Notes: generated from the letters alone by a model not told the origin. A stretch of 64,000 bases of DNA from Acidimicrobiales bacterium (GCA_034521975.1 JAXHLR010000004.1:124001-188000), one strand, 5' to 3'. Positions 1 to 8,603 are shown, numbered from the stretch's first letter. Program-made: numbers and translations.

Positions 1-383
1 CCCTCGGAGGCCAGCGCACCGAGGGCTCCGGCGTCCTGGCCGTAGTACAGGTCGGCGGGAGAGTTGCCACCCTCGGTGATGATCAGCCCGGCCATCTCGG
101 CGGTGTCGCCGTAGCGGACGTCGACGTCGATGCCGGTCTCGTCGGTGAACATCTCGAGCACCGGACCGACCAGCTCCTCGCTGCGTCCGGAGTAGACGAC
201 CAGGGTGCCCGACGCCTCGTCGTCCCCGTCGTCGTCACCACCCTCATCGGTGGGTGCCGTCGAAGTCGTGGTGCCGGCGGCGTCATCGCTGCCGTCGTCG
301 CCTCCGTCGTCGTCATCGCCGCATGCCGCTCCGAGGAGGGCGACGACGGTGAGTAGGGCGATCAGCTTGAGAAACCTGGACAT
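1..383 (-). CDS. Fe(III) ABC transporter substrate-binding lipoprotein (N-terminal part)
   Basis: Only the first ~127 codons are inside the window; the gene runs off the left edge. The start ATG is followed by a lipoprotein signal peptide ending in the lipobox LLGAAC, then an Asp/Gly-rich linker, then the start of a periplasmic-binding fold: [19 protein letters not shown] and [13 protein letters not shown]. This resembles the FbpA/FutA ferric-iron-binding family, in which tyrosines in the YSGR and YY segments coordinate Fe3+. The protein should be anchored outside the membrane and feed a permease and ATPase encoded to the left. Two DtxR/IdeR-like iron boxes lie directly upstream. It is not the same gene as the second iron-binding protein at 32769..33800. 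The family is fairly sure; iron as substrate is inferred from family and operators. Confidence 0.8.
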   Translation of the reverse strand, partial: MSRFLKLIALLTVVALLGAACGDDDDGGDDGSDDAAGTTTSTAPTDEGGDDDGDDEASGTLVVYSGRSEELVGPVLEMFTDETGIDVDVRYGDTAEMAGLIITEGGNSPADLYYGQDAGALGALASE

Positions 384-409
384 GGGGAGCAACCTCAGAG
401 GAGAGGGGA

Positions 410-444
410 TTAGGGCTACCTAATAGGTGGTTAGGTGACCCTAA
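410..444 (-). promoter_or_regulatory. Tandem DtxR/IdeR-like iron boxes
   Basis: Two perfect inverted repeats of the form TTAGG-N4-CCTAA: TTAGGGCTACCTAA at 410..423 and TTAGGTGACCCTAA at 431..444. Their centres are 21 bp apart, two helical turns. The pattern equals positions 1-14 of the DtxR/IdeR 19-bp consensus. A TTGACA-like -35 element (467..472 read on the minus strand) lies just upstream, so the boxes sit over the promoter of the iron-binding lipoprotein gene that starts at 383. The expected role is Fe2+-dependent repression. The regulator gene is not in the window. Confidence 0.7.
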
Positions 445-475
445 CTCATCACACGCGGGTCCCCTGTGTCAAACC

Positions 476-1870
476 TCAGCCACCGTCCGCGGCACCGTGG
501 CCCGGCGGGAAGGTGCGTGCCAGCTCGTCGGCGCTGGGCTCGCGCCACACTCGAGCCTCGTCGGGCAGCAGAGCGACGATGGCGTCCATCATCGCCCTGG
601 TGTCGGCATCTGGATCCGACCGCCCCAGTTGGATGGGCTCGCCCACCCGTATCCGCACCGTGGGCGGGCTGGTGATGTTCAACACGTTCGGAAGCCGCGA
701 CGACCGCGGCCACACCCGTTCGGTGCCCCACAGGCCGAGCGGCACGACCGGCGCTCCCGACATCGCGGCCAGGCGGGCGGCTCCCCACCGGCCCTTGAGC
801 ACCGGATCGAAGAACTCGCGACCGCGGGGGATGGTGCCCTGGGGCAGGACCGCGACCAGCTCGCCACCGGCCAGCGCCGATGCGGCTGCTTCGAGCGGCT
901 CGTCGGACCCGGATCCCCGCTCGACCCGGATCCCCCCGAGCGCTCGCGCCAGCTGACCGACCAGCGGGGCGTCGAACACCTCCTTCTTGCCCAGGAACCG
1001 CACGGGCCTCCCCCGTTTGGCCATGGCGAACGCGATGGCGATGGGATCGAAGTAGCTGCGGTGGTTGCCAACGATGACGGCCGGTCCCGACTCGGGGATG
1101 TGCTCGGTGCCCGCGATGTCGAAGCGGGCATAGGGGATCAGCTCGGGTCGGGCGAAGGGCAACATCAGCCGCTGTGGCTCGACGCCGGCGAACTTGGGCA
1201 CCCCGGGTGGCACGTCGAAGTAGAGCACCGGCCACCGCCTGGCGACGGCGTACACGCGAAGTCGCGGATCGGGGTTGACCGCATGTGGTCGGCCGGCGGC
1301 GTTGAGCAGTGGCAGGTCATAGAAGCTGTCGGAGTAGGCGTAGCTCTCGGCCAGGTCGACGTCCGCCTCGTCGGCCCACGCCCGGACCGCCGCCAGCTTC
1401 CCCTTGCCCCAGACGAACTCTCCGTCGATCTCGCCGACGTATCGACCCTCGGATGCTCGGTAGCGGGTGGCGACGACGGCATCGAACCCCAGACGTTCGG
1501 CCAACGGCTCGATCAGGTCGTGAGGGGTCGTCGTGGCCATCACCAGCAGCCGACCTTCACCGCGGTGGTGTTCGATCACCTGGTGGGCGAAGGGGGGCAC
1601 CGCCTCGGCGAGGACCTCGGCGGCGACCGCGCCCGCGGCCCTGACCGCGTCGCGGCTCCATCCCGCCGATGCCTTGGCCGCCTGGCGGGTGAGCATCATG
1701 CTCGGCCTGGTCTCGCCGATCAGGTCGAAGATGCGATAGATCACCCCCTCGCCGGGGACCGATCGGTCGCCGATGAGGCCCTGATCGCGCAACGCACTGG
1801 TGATGGTGGGCCCGCTGGCGCCGACCAGCAGGGTGCGGTCGAGATCGAAGACTGCTGCCGCGCGTGCCAT
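476..1870 (-). CDS. HAD-IB phosphatase / lysophospholipid acyltransferase (PlsC) fusion
   Basis: A two-domain protein of 464 residues. The first ~230 residues are a HAD-IB hydrolase, with motif I FDLDRTL near residue 8 and motif IV YSDSFYDLPLL near residue 178. The rest is a 1-acylglycerol-3-phosphate acyltransferase (PlsC) with the HX4D motif in NHRSYFDP and a GTIPRG segment in place of the usual EGTR motif. Such fusions are common in actinobacteria and suit phosphatidic-acid synthesis or turnover at the membrane. The start ATG is followed at once by the HAD motif, which fixes it. The gene is alone on its strand here and ends 93 bp upstream of the lipoprotein start. The exact lipid substrate cannot be told from sequence. 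Confidence 0.85.
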   Translation of the reverse strand: MARAAAVFDLDRTLLVGASGPTITSALRDQGLIGDRSVPGEGVIYRIFDLIGETRPSMMLTRQAAKASAGWSRDAVRAAGAVAAEVLAEAVPPFAHQVIEHHRGEGRLLVMATTTPHDLIEPLAERLGFDAVVATRYRASEGRYVGEIDGEFVWGKGKLAAVRAWADEADVDLAESYAYSDSFYDLPLLNAAGRPHAVNPDPRLRVYAVARRWPVLYFDVPPGVPKFAGVEPQRLMLPFARPELIPYARFDIAGTEHIPESGPAVIVGNHRSYFDPIAIAFAMAKRGRPVRFLGKKEVFDAPLVGQLARALGGIRVERGSGSDEPLEAAASALAGGELVAVLPQGTIPRGREFFDPVLKGRWGAARLAAMSGAPVVPLGLWGTERVWPRSSRLPNVLNITSPPTVRIRVGEPIQLGRSDPDADTRAMMDAIVALLPDEARVWREPSADELARTFPPGHGAADGG

Positions 1871-1914
1871 CCGCGAATGCTAGGAGGTTCGCGGCGTGGA
1901 CGACCCGCAGCGCT

Positions 1915-2856
1915 TCAACCCGGGTCGAGGGCGGGTACCGGACCGCCGTCGACCGACTGGATCCCGCTTCGCCTCGCCAGCTGGTCGGCCACGACACCCA
2001 GCACGCCGTCGCGCACGACCTGGGCCGGCATCGACAGCAAGGTCCGGCTGCGTCGCACCAGGCCCACGGTGCGAGGTGGGAGATCGTCGATCGCCACGAT
2101 GGTCCAGTCGCCACCGACGTAGCTGGGCGCAGCACCCGACGGGATGATCGCGGCCCCGAACCCCTGGAACGCGAGCGAGGCGAGGAGCCGCATGCCGTCC
2201 ACCTCGGCCTGGGCCCGCAGCTTCACACCGAGCTGATCGGCCACCCGGTCGAGCTCGTCACGGAAGGCGGTGCCCGGCGGCGCCAGCAGGAGGTCGTGCC
2301 CGGCGGCGTCGGCGAGCGCGATCCGCTCGCGGGCCGCCAAGGGGTGGCTCGCGGGCGCCACGAGGACGCGGTCCTCCTTGAAGAGCGGTTCGACGACCAC
2401 ACCGGGCACGTCGAGCGGCAGGTTGATGAGAGCGAAGTCGATCAGCCCGTCGAGCACCTGGGGCACCAGTGACGTGGTCACCGCGTCGAGGATCACCGGG
2501 CGCACCAACGGGTGATCGCGGTGGATGACGTCGACCAGCCGCGGGACGAGCCACCGTCCGACCGTGCCGATGACACCGACGCGCGCGGTACCCGCGATGA
2601 CCTCTCCCATCGAGGCGACGTCGACGGCCATGGCCTCCAGCTCGGCCTGCACGCGTCGGCCGCGTTCGACCACCGCGGTGCCCTCGTCGGTGAGACCACC
2701 GGTGCGGCGGTCGACGAGGATCGCCCCCAACTCATCCTCGAGCCGGGCGACGTGGGTGGAGACGTTGGACTGCACGGTGTGCAGGGCGCGGGCCGCCGCC
2801 GAGAAGGTCCCGTGGTCGGCCACGGCGATGAGGGCGGCAAGCTGTCGGAGGTCCAT
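1915..2856 (-). CDS. LysR-family transcriptional regulator
   Basis: 313 residues. An N-terminal winged helix-turn-helix (MDLRQLAALIAVADHGTFS, then AARALHTVQSNVSTHVARLE) is followed by a periplasmic-binding-like effector domain from about residue 85. I chose the ATG at 2856 because the conserved LysR N-terminus begins exactly there. An upstream GTG/TTG-type extension would translate part of the palindromic operator. It is divergent from the acyl-CoA carboxyltransferase gene at 3138, with a 281-bp gap between them that holds the likely autoregulatory palindrome. By analogy with the family it may control that neighbour; the effector is unknown. Confidence 0.85.
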   Translation of the reverse strand: MDLRQLAALIAVADHGTFSAAARALHTVQSNVSTHVARLEDELGAILVDRRTGGLTDEGTAVVERGRRVQAELEAMAVDVASMGEVIAGTARVGVIGTVGRWLVPRLVDVIHRDHPLVRPVILDAVTTSLVPQVLDGLIDFALINLPLDVPGVVVEPLFKEDRVLVAPASHPLAARERIALADAAGHDLLLAPPGTAFRDELDRVADQLGVKLRAQAEVDGMRLLASLAFQGFGAAIIPSGAAPSYVGGDWTIVAIDDLPPRTVGLVRRSRTLLSMPAQVVRDGVLGVVADQLARRSGIQSVDGGPVPALDPG

Positions 2857-2865
2857 CTGTTGAAA

Positions 2866-2880
2866 CGATAGCAACTATCG
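2866..2880. promoter_or_regulatory. LysR-type operator palindrome
   Basis: CGATAG-CAA-CTATCG is a perfect 15-bp inverted repeat that begins 10 bp upstream of the LysR start codon. Position and symmetry fit a binding site for the adjacent regulator, probably for autoregulation and control of the divergent carboxyltransferase gene. That it binds this regulator is inferred. Confidence 0.5.
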
Positions 2881-3010
2881 GGCACAACTGCTGGACAGAT
2901 CATGTGCGTGCCTTCACAATGGGACTTACATAAGCCGAGGACGAGCCCTTCCCCCCAGGGCCCCTCGAGCCGGCGACGATGGTTTCGGTCCCCCCTTGAA
3001 CCCGTCGCCC

Positions 3011-3044
3011 GAACAGGACTGGTCTCCCCCGACCGGTCCTGTTC
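3011..3044. other. Long hairpin in the LysR/carboxyltransferase spacer
   Basis: Arms GAACAGGACTGGTC and GACCGGTCCTGTTC pair over 14 positions with a single G-T wobble around a TCCCCC loop. Four Ts follow within 10 nt on the plus strand. It lies ~95 bp upstream of the carboxyltransferase start and downstream of no gene on that strand, so it could be a leader attenuator or a boundary terminator. Its role is not known. Confidence 0.5.
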
Positions 3045-3065
3045 CCGTTTTGGGGCGAGTCGCCT

Positions 3066-3087
3066 CCCCGGCCCCGACCCCTCCCCC
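3066..3087 (-). other. G-quadruplex motif
   Basis: Read on the minus strand this is G5-A-G4-TC-G4-CC-G4: four tracts of at least four guanines with loops of 1-2 nt. That is a textbook intramolecular G4 motif. It lies 51 bp upstream of the carboxyltransferase start, on the template strand for that gene. Confidence 0.5.
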
Positions 3088-3137
3088 GATCCCGGCGGCG
3101 CGGTAACGATTCGCCGGCATGCCTGGTCGCATCACCC

Positions 3138-4484
3138 GTGACCGTCTCGCTTCCCCTGCGCGCCCGAACGCCCGGCAACATCTCCGCCCACGTCTCGGAG
3201 CTGGCGGGACGTCCCGTGGTGCTGGTCGAGTCCGACGCCGGCATCCGCCGTGGCGCGCTGCGTCCGGCCGACGGACAAGACATCGAGTTCGCGGCCAGGG
3301 CGGCGCGCGAGGCCAAGGTCCCGCTGGTGCTGCTGCTGGCATCGAGCGGCGCCGACATCAACGAGGGCGTGGCCGCGCTGCACGGATGGGGGCGAGCCGC
3401 CCGTGAGGTGGTTGCCGCCTCGGGCATCGTGCCGGTGCTCGCCGCCGCGACCGGCCCCGCGGTGTCGGGCCCCGCCTTGCTCCTTGGACTCAGCGACCAC
3501 GTGGTGATGACCGAGTCGGCCTATGCCTTCATGAGCGGTCCGGCCATGGTCCGCGAGTTCACCGGGGTGCCGATCACCACCGCCGCCCTCGGCGGACCCG
3601 CCGCCCATGCGCGCTCGAGCGGTCTGGCTTCGCTGCTCGTCGCCGATCGGGAGGCCGCCCTGGATGCCATCGGCGACCTGCTCTCGTACCTCCCGTCCAA
3701 CAACGACGAGCTCCCGCCGTCGTGGCCGGGCGACGATCCCCCCGACCGGCCCACCCCCGAAGCGGCCACCATCATCCCGTCGACCTCGACGGGCAGCTAC
3801 GACGTGCGCGACGTGATCCGGAGCCTGGTCGACGATCACGAGCTGCTGGAGCTACGGGAGGGCTGGGCCCCCAACCTCGTCACCGCGTTGGCGACGATCG
3901 ACGGCCGTCCCGTCGGCATCGTCGCCAACCAGCCGCAATACCTCGCCGGCACCCTCGACATCCTCGCGTCGCAGAAGGGTGCCCGTTTCGTCGCCTTCTG
4001 CGACGCGTTCAACCTCCCCATCATCACCATGATCGACACCTCCGGCTTCTACCCGGGCAAGGATCTCGAGTGGCGGGGCATGATCCGCAAGGGCGCCCAA
4101 CTGGCGTTCGCCTATGCCCGGGCGACGGTCCCCCGCATCGCCCTCGTGATGCGCAAGTCCTACGGCGGCGCCTACATCGTCATGGACTCCAAGTACATGG
4201 GCAACGACCTGATGCTGGCCTGGCCGACCGCGGAGATCGCCGTCATGGGCGCGCGCCAGGCCGGCGAGATCCTCTACCGCCGGGAGACCCCCGAACGGCG
4301 GGCCGAGCTCGAGCGCGACTACGAGGAACGGCTGCTGAACCCCTACGCCGCCGCCGAGCGGGGCTCGATCGACACGGTGATCGAGCCCGCGGAGACGAGG
4401 CGAGAGATCGCCTCCGCCCTCTCGGTGCTGGAATCGAAACGCGAGAAGGTGGTCGGGCGTCGCCACGACAACCATCCGCTCTGA
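3138..4484 (+). CDS. Acyl-CoA carboxylase carboxyltransferase (beta-subunit type)
   Basis: 448 residues with the tandem crotonase-like halves of the AccD/PccB family. The C-terminal half is well conserved: DTSGFYPGKDLEWRGMIRKG, ATVPRIALVMRKSYGGAY and VMDSKYMGND match the biotin/CoA-binding segments and oxyanion-hole glycines of carboxyltransferases. The N-terminal half is short and divergent, so the protein is ~60-70 residues shorter than typical PccB (~515). It would transfer CO2 from carboxybiotin to an acyl-CoA. No biotin carboxylase or BCCP gene is adjacent, so partners must lie elsewhere. The GTG start is the first in-frame codon giving a sensible N-terminus. The acyl-CoA substrate is unknown. 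The divergent LysR gene may regulate it. Confidence 0.75.
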   Translation: MTVSLPLRARTPGNISAHVSELAGRPVVLVESDAGIRRGALRPADGQDIEFAARAAREAKVPLVLLLASSGADINEGVAALHGWGRAAREVVAASGIVPVLAAATGPAVSGPALLLGLSDHVVMTESAYAFMSGPAMVREFTGVPITTAALGGPAAHARSSGLASLLVADREAALDAIGDLLSYLPSNNDELPPSWPGDDPPDRPTPEAATIIPSTSTGSYDVRDVIRSLVDDHELLELREGWAPNLVTALATIDGRPVGIVANQPQYLAGTLDILASQKGARFVAFCDAFNLPIITMIDTSGFYPGKDLEWRGMIRKGAQLAFAYARATVPRIALVMRKSYGGAYIVMDSKYMGNDLMLAWPTAEIAVMGARQAGEILYRRETPERRAELERDYEERLLNPYAAAERGSIDTVIEPAETRREIASALSVLESKREKVVGRRHDNHPL

Positions 4485-4608
4485 TCGTGCACGACACGTC
4501 TCGGACGTAGCCCCCGGCCAGGAGCGATACCCTGGCATCGGAACCTCACATGCGCAGACCGCGAACGTCCGGCCCACGAGGGCCCACTGTCGAGTTCAGG
4601 GAGTACGG

Positions 4609-5877
4609 GTGGCTGAGTCAGTAACGATCACCGACAACCGCACGGGCGAGTCGATCGAGATCCCGATCGAGAACGGCGGCATCGACGCCGGACAGTTCCA
4701 GAAGCTGCTACCGGGCACCTGGTTCTTCGACCCCTCGTTCAGCGCGACCGCAGGCGCGGCCAGCGCCATCACCGACCTCGACGGCGAAGCCGGCATCCTG
4801 CGCTACCGCGGCTACCCCATCGAACAGCTCGCCCAGCAGTCGACCTTCCTCGAGGTCGCCTACCTCCTCGTCCACGGCGAGCTCCCCTCCGCTGCGCAGT
4901 ACGACACCTGGCAGCACGAGATCACCCATCACACGTTCATCCACGAGAACGTCCGCAAGCGGTTCATGGAGGGCTTCCACCACGACGCCCACCCCATGGG
5001 CATCCTGGTCTCGGCCATCGCCGCCCTCTCCACCTTCTACCCCGAGGCCAAGAACATCGACGATCCCGATGTGCGCATGAAACAGATCGTGCGGCTCATC
5101 GCCAAGATGCCGACCCTGGCCGCCGGCGCCCACCGCTTCAGCGTCGGGATGCCCTTCGTCTACCCCGACAACGACCTCGACTTCCCCTCCAACTTCTTGT
5201 CGATGATGTGGAAGATCGCCGAACCTCACTACGAGGCCGATCCGGTTCTCAGCCGGGCACTCGACGTGCTGTTCATCCTCCACGCCGACCACGAGCAGAA
5301 CTGCTCGACCACCGCGATGCGCACCGTCGGCAGCAGCCACGCCGACCCCTACTCCGCCACCGCCGCCGCCTCCGCCGCGCTGTACGGGCCCCGCCACGGC
5401 GGAGCCAACGAGGCCGTCATCCGGATGCTCAACGACATCGGCTCCTACGAGAACGTCGAGGACTACGTCAAGGGCGTCAAAGCCGGCGAGCAGCGTCTCC
5501 AGGGCTTCGGTCACCGCGTCTACAAGAGCTATGACCCCCGGGCCAAGATCATCAAGGAGACCGCCGACGCCGTCTTCGAGGTCACGGGCAAGAACCCGCT
5601 GCTCGACATCGCCCTCAAGCTCGAAGAGGTGGCGCTCTCCGACGACTACTTCACCAGCCGCAAGCTCTACCCCAACGTCGACTTCTACTCGGGCCTGATC
5701 TACCAGTCCATGGGCTTCCCGCTCACCATGTTCACGGTGCTCTTCGCCATCCCCCGCACCGCCGGATGGCTGGCCCACTGGCTCGAGTCGCTCCAGCAGA
5801 ACAGCCGCATCGTGCGACCCCGCCAGCTCTACACCGGCACCGACGTCCGCGAGTACGTCCCGATCGACCAGCGCTGA
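4609..5877 (+). CDS. gltA: Citrate synthase
   Basis: 422 residues, the length of type II bacterial citrate synthases. The enzyme condenses acetyl-CoA with oxaloacetate at the entry to the TCA cycle. The catalytic triad is visible: His in GPRHGGANEA, His in GFGHRVYKSYDPRA, and Asp in NVDFYSGLIY. An N-terminal beta-rich segment (ITDNRTGESIEIPI) is typical of the GltA class. The GTG start has a GGGAG ribosome-binding sequence 6-10 nt upstream. It is a single gene, convergent with the FkbM gene downstream. All key residues are present. Confidence 0.95.
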   Translation: MAESVTITDNRTGESIEIPIENGGIDAGQFQKLLPGTWFFDPSFSATAGAASAITDLDGEAGILRYRGYPIEQLAQQSTFLEVAYLLVHGELPSAAQYDTWQHEITHHTFIHENVRKRFMEGFHHDAHPMGILVSAIAALSTFYPEAKNIDDPDVRMKQIVRLIAKMPTLAAGAHRFSVGMPFVYPDNDLDFPSNFLSMMWKIAEPHYEADPVLSRALDVLFILHADHEQNCSTTAMRTVGSSHADPYSATAAASAALYGPRHGGANEAVIRMLNDIGSYENVEDYVKGVKAGEQRLQGFGHRVYKSYDPRAKIIKETADAVFEVTGKNPLLDIALKLEEVALSDDYFTSRKLYPNVDFYSGLIYQSMGFPLTMFTVLFAIPRTAGWLAHWLESLQQNSRIVRPRQLYTGTDVREYVPIDQR

Positions 5878-5906
5878 GGACCACGCCCGGCGGCGATGAC
5901 CCGGCG

Positions 5907-6689
5907 CTAGCGGGGCGCCTCATCGGAGGGTTCGGCACCGGTGGGGATGAACAGCACGTTGTTCACGTAGTCGGGACCGACCAGGTCGTCGAGGTGATCG
6001 AGCTGGTGGCGTTGGACGTCGAACTCGGACAACGGGTGCCACCGGCCCCGGTGAAGGAACCATCCCTCATAGCCCTCGTCGATGACCCGAGCGAACAGCT
6101 TGGTCAGGGGTTCGTCGAGATGGCGCTGCTCGGCTTCCATGAGCAGACGTGGCCGGTCACGGCGGATCAGGGTCGAGGCGCCGTCGATGACGGCTCGCTC
6201 GTGTCCTTCGACGTCGATCTTGATGAAGCCGACATCGACCACGTCGAGATCGTCGAGGCGGATCACCTCGACGTCGTGGACGATCGCGGCTCGGGCGGGG
6301 TCACCGTGCAGGGACGCGAGCGCGTTGGCCCCGTGACGTCGCTCGGGGAGGCAGAGCTGGGCCCGACCAGGCGCATCGGACACGGCAGCCTCGATGACGG
6401 TCACGTTGGCCGGCACCACCTTGCGGAGGAAGGCCGCGAGGTCGGGTTGGGGCTCGATGCAGGTCACGTGGGGGACCCGCCGCGACAGCTCCCTGGTCCA
6501 CGGTCCGAGCCAGCCACCGACGTCGATGGCGTTGCGGCCCGCCGGCACCATCTCGGCCAGTCGCGACAGCTCGGGCTCCTGGCGGCGGTAGATCAGCGGC
6601 AGCAGGCGGAACACGACCGGATCGGGCAACAGGTCGACGACCTTGGACTTGAGCCGCGCTCGGCTGGTGGCCGCCGGTGGAGCGGTCAC
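5907..6689 (-). CDS. FkbM-family methyltransferase
   Basis: 260 residues with a Rossmann SAM-binding fold: AIDVGGWLGPWT is motif I, CIEPQP is the acidic loop, and VGFIKIDVEGHERAVIDG is the hallmark FkbM segment. These enzymes O-methylate sugars, glycolipids or polyketides. The GTG start overlaps the TGA of the upstream quinone-oxidoreductase gene (GTGA), which indicates one transcript. That gene is not an obvious functional partner. The substrate is unknown. Confidence 0.8.
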   Translation of the reverse strand: MTAPPAATSRARLKSKVVDLLPDPVVFRLLPLIYRRQEPELSRLAEMVPAGRNAIDVGGWLGPWTRELSRRVPHVTCIEPQPDLAAFLRKVVPANVTVIEAAVSDAPGRAQLCLPERRHGANALASLHGDPARAAIVHDVEVIRLDDLDVVDVGFIKIDVEGHERAVIDGASTLIRRDRPRLLMEAEQRHLDEPLTKLFARVIDEGYEGWFLHRGRWHPLSEFDVQRHQLDHLDDLVGPDYVNNVLFIPTGAEPSDEAPR

Positions 6690-7660
6690 AGCTCGACCAC
6701 GATCTTGCCCACGTTGGCGTTGGACTCCATGTGACGGTGCGCGTCGGCGATCCGCTCGAGGGAGAAGCGGCTGTCGATCACCGGGACCAGCGCTCGCGAC
6801 TCGAAGAGGGGCAGCATCTCCCTGGCGAAGTGCTGGGTGACCGAGATCTTCTCCTCGATGGGACGTGACCGCAGGACGGTGCCGATCAGACTGGCTCGCT
6901 TGGGGAGCAGCGCACCGAGGGGGAAGGTGGCGCTGGGGTCGCCCATGACCCCCACCTGGATGATGCGGCCACCGACGGTCAGCGCGTCGATGTTGCGGGC
7001 GAGGTACTCGCCCCCGACGACGTCGAGGACCACGTCGACGCCGCGGCCCCCGGTGAGATCCTTCGCCGCCTCGACGAAGTCGTCGGCGGTGTAGTCGACC
7101 ACCCGGTCGGCGCCCAGGGCGCGGCAGGCCTCGAGCTTGCCGGTGCTGGCGGTGACGATGATGGAGGCACCGATGGCCTTGGCGATCTGGATGGCGGCAG
7201 TGCCGACCCCCGAGGCTCCGGCATGAACCAGTGCCACCCGACCAGCGGTGAGACCACCCTGGCGCACCAGCGCGTCCCATGCCGTGATGAACACCTCGGG
7301 AATGGCGGCGGCGTCGGCGAGATCGACGGTGGAGGGCACCGGCATCAGCTGACGCTCGTGGACGGCGATCCGTTCGGCATAGGCGCCACCACCGACGATG
7401 CCCATGACGGCATCGCCGACCGCCCAGGCCCTGGCTCGTGACCCGACCGCCGCGACCCGCCCGGCCAGCTCCATGCCCGGGATCTCGTGGTCCATCGGCG
7501 GCCCCGGGTAGCGCCCTCTTCGCTGCAACAGGTCGGCCCGGTTCAGGGCAGTGGCAGCGACATCGACCAGCACCTCGTCGGGCCCGGGGACGGGGTCGGC
7601 GACCTCGGCGACGGTGAGGACATCGGGTTCGCCGTGCTCGGTCAGCACCACCGCGCGCAT
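6686..7660 (-). CDS. NAD(P)H:quinone oxidoreductase, zinc-independent MDR family
   Basis: 324 residues of the medium-chain dehydrogenase/reductase superfamily, PIG3/quinone-oxidoreductase branch. There is a GroES-like N-terminal domain (MRAVVLTEHGEPDVLTVAEV), with LNRADLLQRRGRYPGPP near residue 40, and a Rossmann domain with VHAGASGVGTAAIQIAK near residue 148. The catalytic and structural zinc cysteines of alcohol dehydrogenases are absent, as in quinone reductases. It is probably soluble and NADPH-dependent. Its stop overlaps the FkbM start, and it lies 4 bp downstream of the GNAT gene, so the three may form an operon. Confidence 0.85.
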   Translation of the reverse strand: MRAVVLTEHGEPDVLTVAEVADPVPGPDEVLVDVAATALNRADLLQRRGRYPGPPMDHEIPGMELAGRVAAVGSRARAWAVGDAVMGIVGGGAYAERIAVHERQLMPVPSTVDLADAAAIPEVFITAWDALVRQGGLTAGRVALVHAGASGVGTAAIQIAKAIGASIIVTASTGKLEACRALGADRVVDYTADDFVEAAKDLTGGRGVDVVLDVVGGEYLARNIDALTVGGRIIQVGVMGDPSATFPLGALLPKRASLIGTVLRSRPIEEKISVTQHFAREMLPLFESRALVPVIDSRFSLERIADAHRHMESNANVGKIVVEL

Positions 7661-7664
7661 GGGG

Positions 7665-8159
7665 TCAGCTCCTTGAGTCGAGGTGCATGCGGTAGCCGAG
7701 CAGCTCGATGCCCGGTGTCGGCCACCAATCGAGGTTGGGGTCGCGCTCGAATCCGAGCTTCTCGTACATGCGGTGCGCGGCGGTCATGGTCAGACCCGAG
7801 TGCAAGATGAGCTCGGTGCGACCAGCGGCGATGGCCCGCTGCACACATTCGAGGGTGAGGGCCTCGCCGACACCCTGGCCCTGGGCATCGGGACGCACCG
7901 CCAGCATGCGCACGCCCGCCGCGTGCTCGGCGTCGAACTCCGCGTAGGGCGACGCCCGATCGGGCACGTAGGTGACACCGCCGAGCAGTCTCCCGTCCTC
8001 GTCGACCGCCACGAACACCTCGGCACCTGCCACCCGCCCCGCCACGTCTCGCAGCTCCGGCTCGTACTCGTCGTCGACGTGTCCGATGCCGAGGTAGGCG
8101 GCGACGGTGATGTCGGCGAGCTCGGAGTGCTCCTCGTCGCGTACCGGTCTGATCTCCAC
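7665..8159 (-). CDS. GNAT-family N-acetyltransferase
   Basis: 164 residues. The acetyl-CoA-binding signature is VRPDAQGQGVGEALTLEC (RxxGxG type), preceded by the beta4 strand VRMLAV; AAHRMYEKLGFERDP near the C-terminus is the usual motif B. I prefer the GTG at 8159. A TAGCGT -10 element (8167..8172, minus strand) sits 7 nt upstream of it, as for a leaderless mRNA. The GTG at 8165 would be only one base from that element. It is the first gene of the probable GNAT-oxidoreductase-FkbM operon and is divergent from the DUF971 gene. The acceptor substrate cannot be told. Confidence 0.8.
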   Translation of the reverse strand: MEIRPVRDEEHSELADITVAAYLGIGHVDDEYEPELRDVAGRVAGAEVFVAVDEDGRLLGGVTYVPDRASPYAEFDAEHAAGVRMLAVRPDAQGQGVGEALTLECVQRAIAAGRTELILHSGLTMTAAHRMYEKLGFERDPNLDWWPTPGIELLGYRMHLDSRS

Positions 8160-8187
8160 ACCCACGACGCTAATCGACCCACGACGG

Positions 8188-8213
8188 GCTCCGGACAGGG
8201 TGGCACCCGGAGC
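8188..8213. promoter_or_regulatory. Inverted repeat in a divergent promoter
   Basis: GCTCCGG (8188..8194) and CCGGAGC (8207..8213) form a perfect 7-bp inverted repeat midway between the divergent GNAT and DUF971 genes. It is a candidate operator shared by both. Near-consensus -10 elements flank it: GATGAT 6 nt before the plus-strand GTG, and TAGCGT 7 nt before the minus-strand GTG. Confidence 0.35.
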
Positions 8214-8229
8214 GTGAGATGATCAGAGG

Positions 8230-8598
8230 GTGGGAAACAGCGAGGTTCGCGACATCACCGTCAACCGCGAAGGTGGCGTCGACATCGAGTTCATCGACGG
8301 ACACCGTTGCACCTTCGCCTTGGAGGAGCTGAGGCTGGCCTGTCCGTGCGCGTCGTGCCGCGGCGCCCGCGACAAGGGACAGGCGCCGTGGCCGACGCCG
8401 CGATCGCCTCAACCGCTCACCATCACCGACGCCGAGCTGGTCGGCGCATGGGGCTTGTCGATCACCTGGAACGACGGCCACTCCACCGGCATCTACCCGT
8501 GGGACTCGCTTCGACGGTGGTGCGAGCAGGGACGACCGGACTACCCGCCCGACTCGGGCCTCGGCGGGGTCGGCGGGTCGGCCCCCGAAGGAGCCTGA
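8230..8598 (+). CDS. DUF971 domain protein
   Basis: 122 residues matching the small DUF971 family (the N-terminal domain of gamma-butyrobetaine hydroxylase, and related to proteins in Fe-S cluster handling). The diagnostic segments are LRLACPCASCRG with its Cys-x-Cys-x2-Cys cluster, AWGLSITWNDGHSTGIYPW and DSLRRWC. The three close cysteines suggest a metal or cluster site, but its function in stand-alone form is unsettled. The GTG start has a GATGAT -10 element 6 nt upstream, so the mRNA is probably leaderless. It is followed closely by the acyl-CoA dehydrogenase gene, likely co-transcribed. Confidence 0.8.
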   Translation: MGNSEVRDITVNREGGVDIEFIDGHRCTFALEELRLACPCASCRGARDKGQAPWPTPRSPQPLTITDAELVGAWGLSITWNDGHSTGIYPWDSLRRWCEQGRPDYPPDSGLGGVGGSAPEGA

Positions 8599-8603
8599 GC
8601 CAC

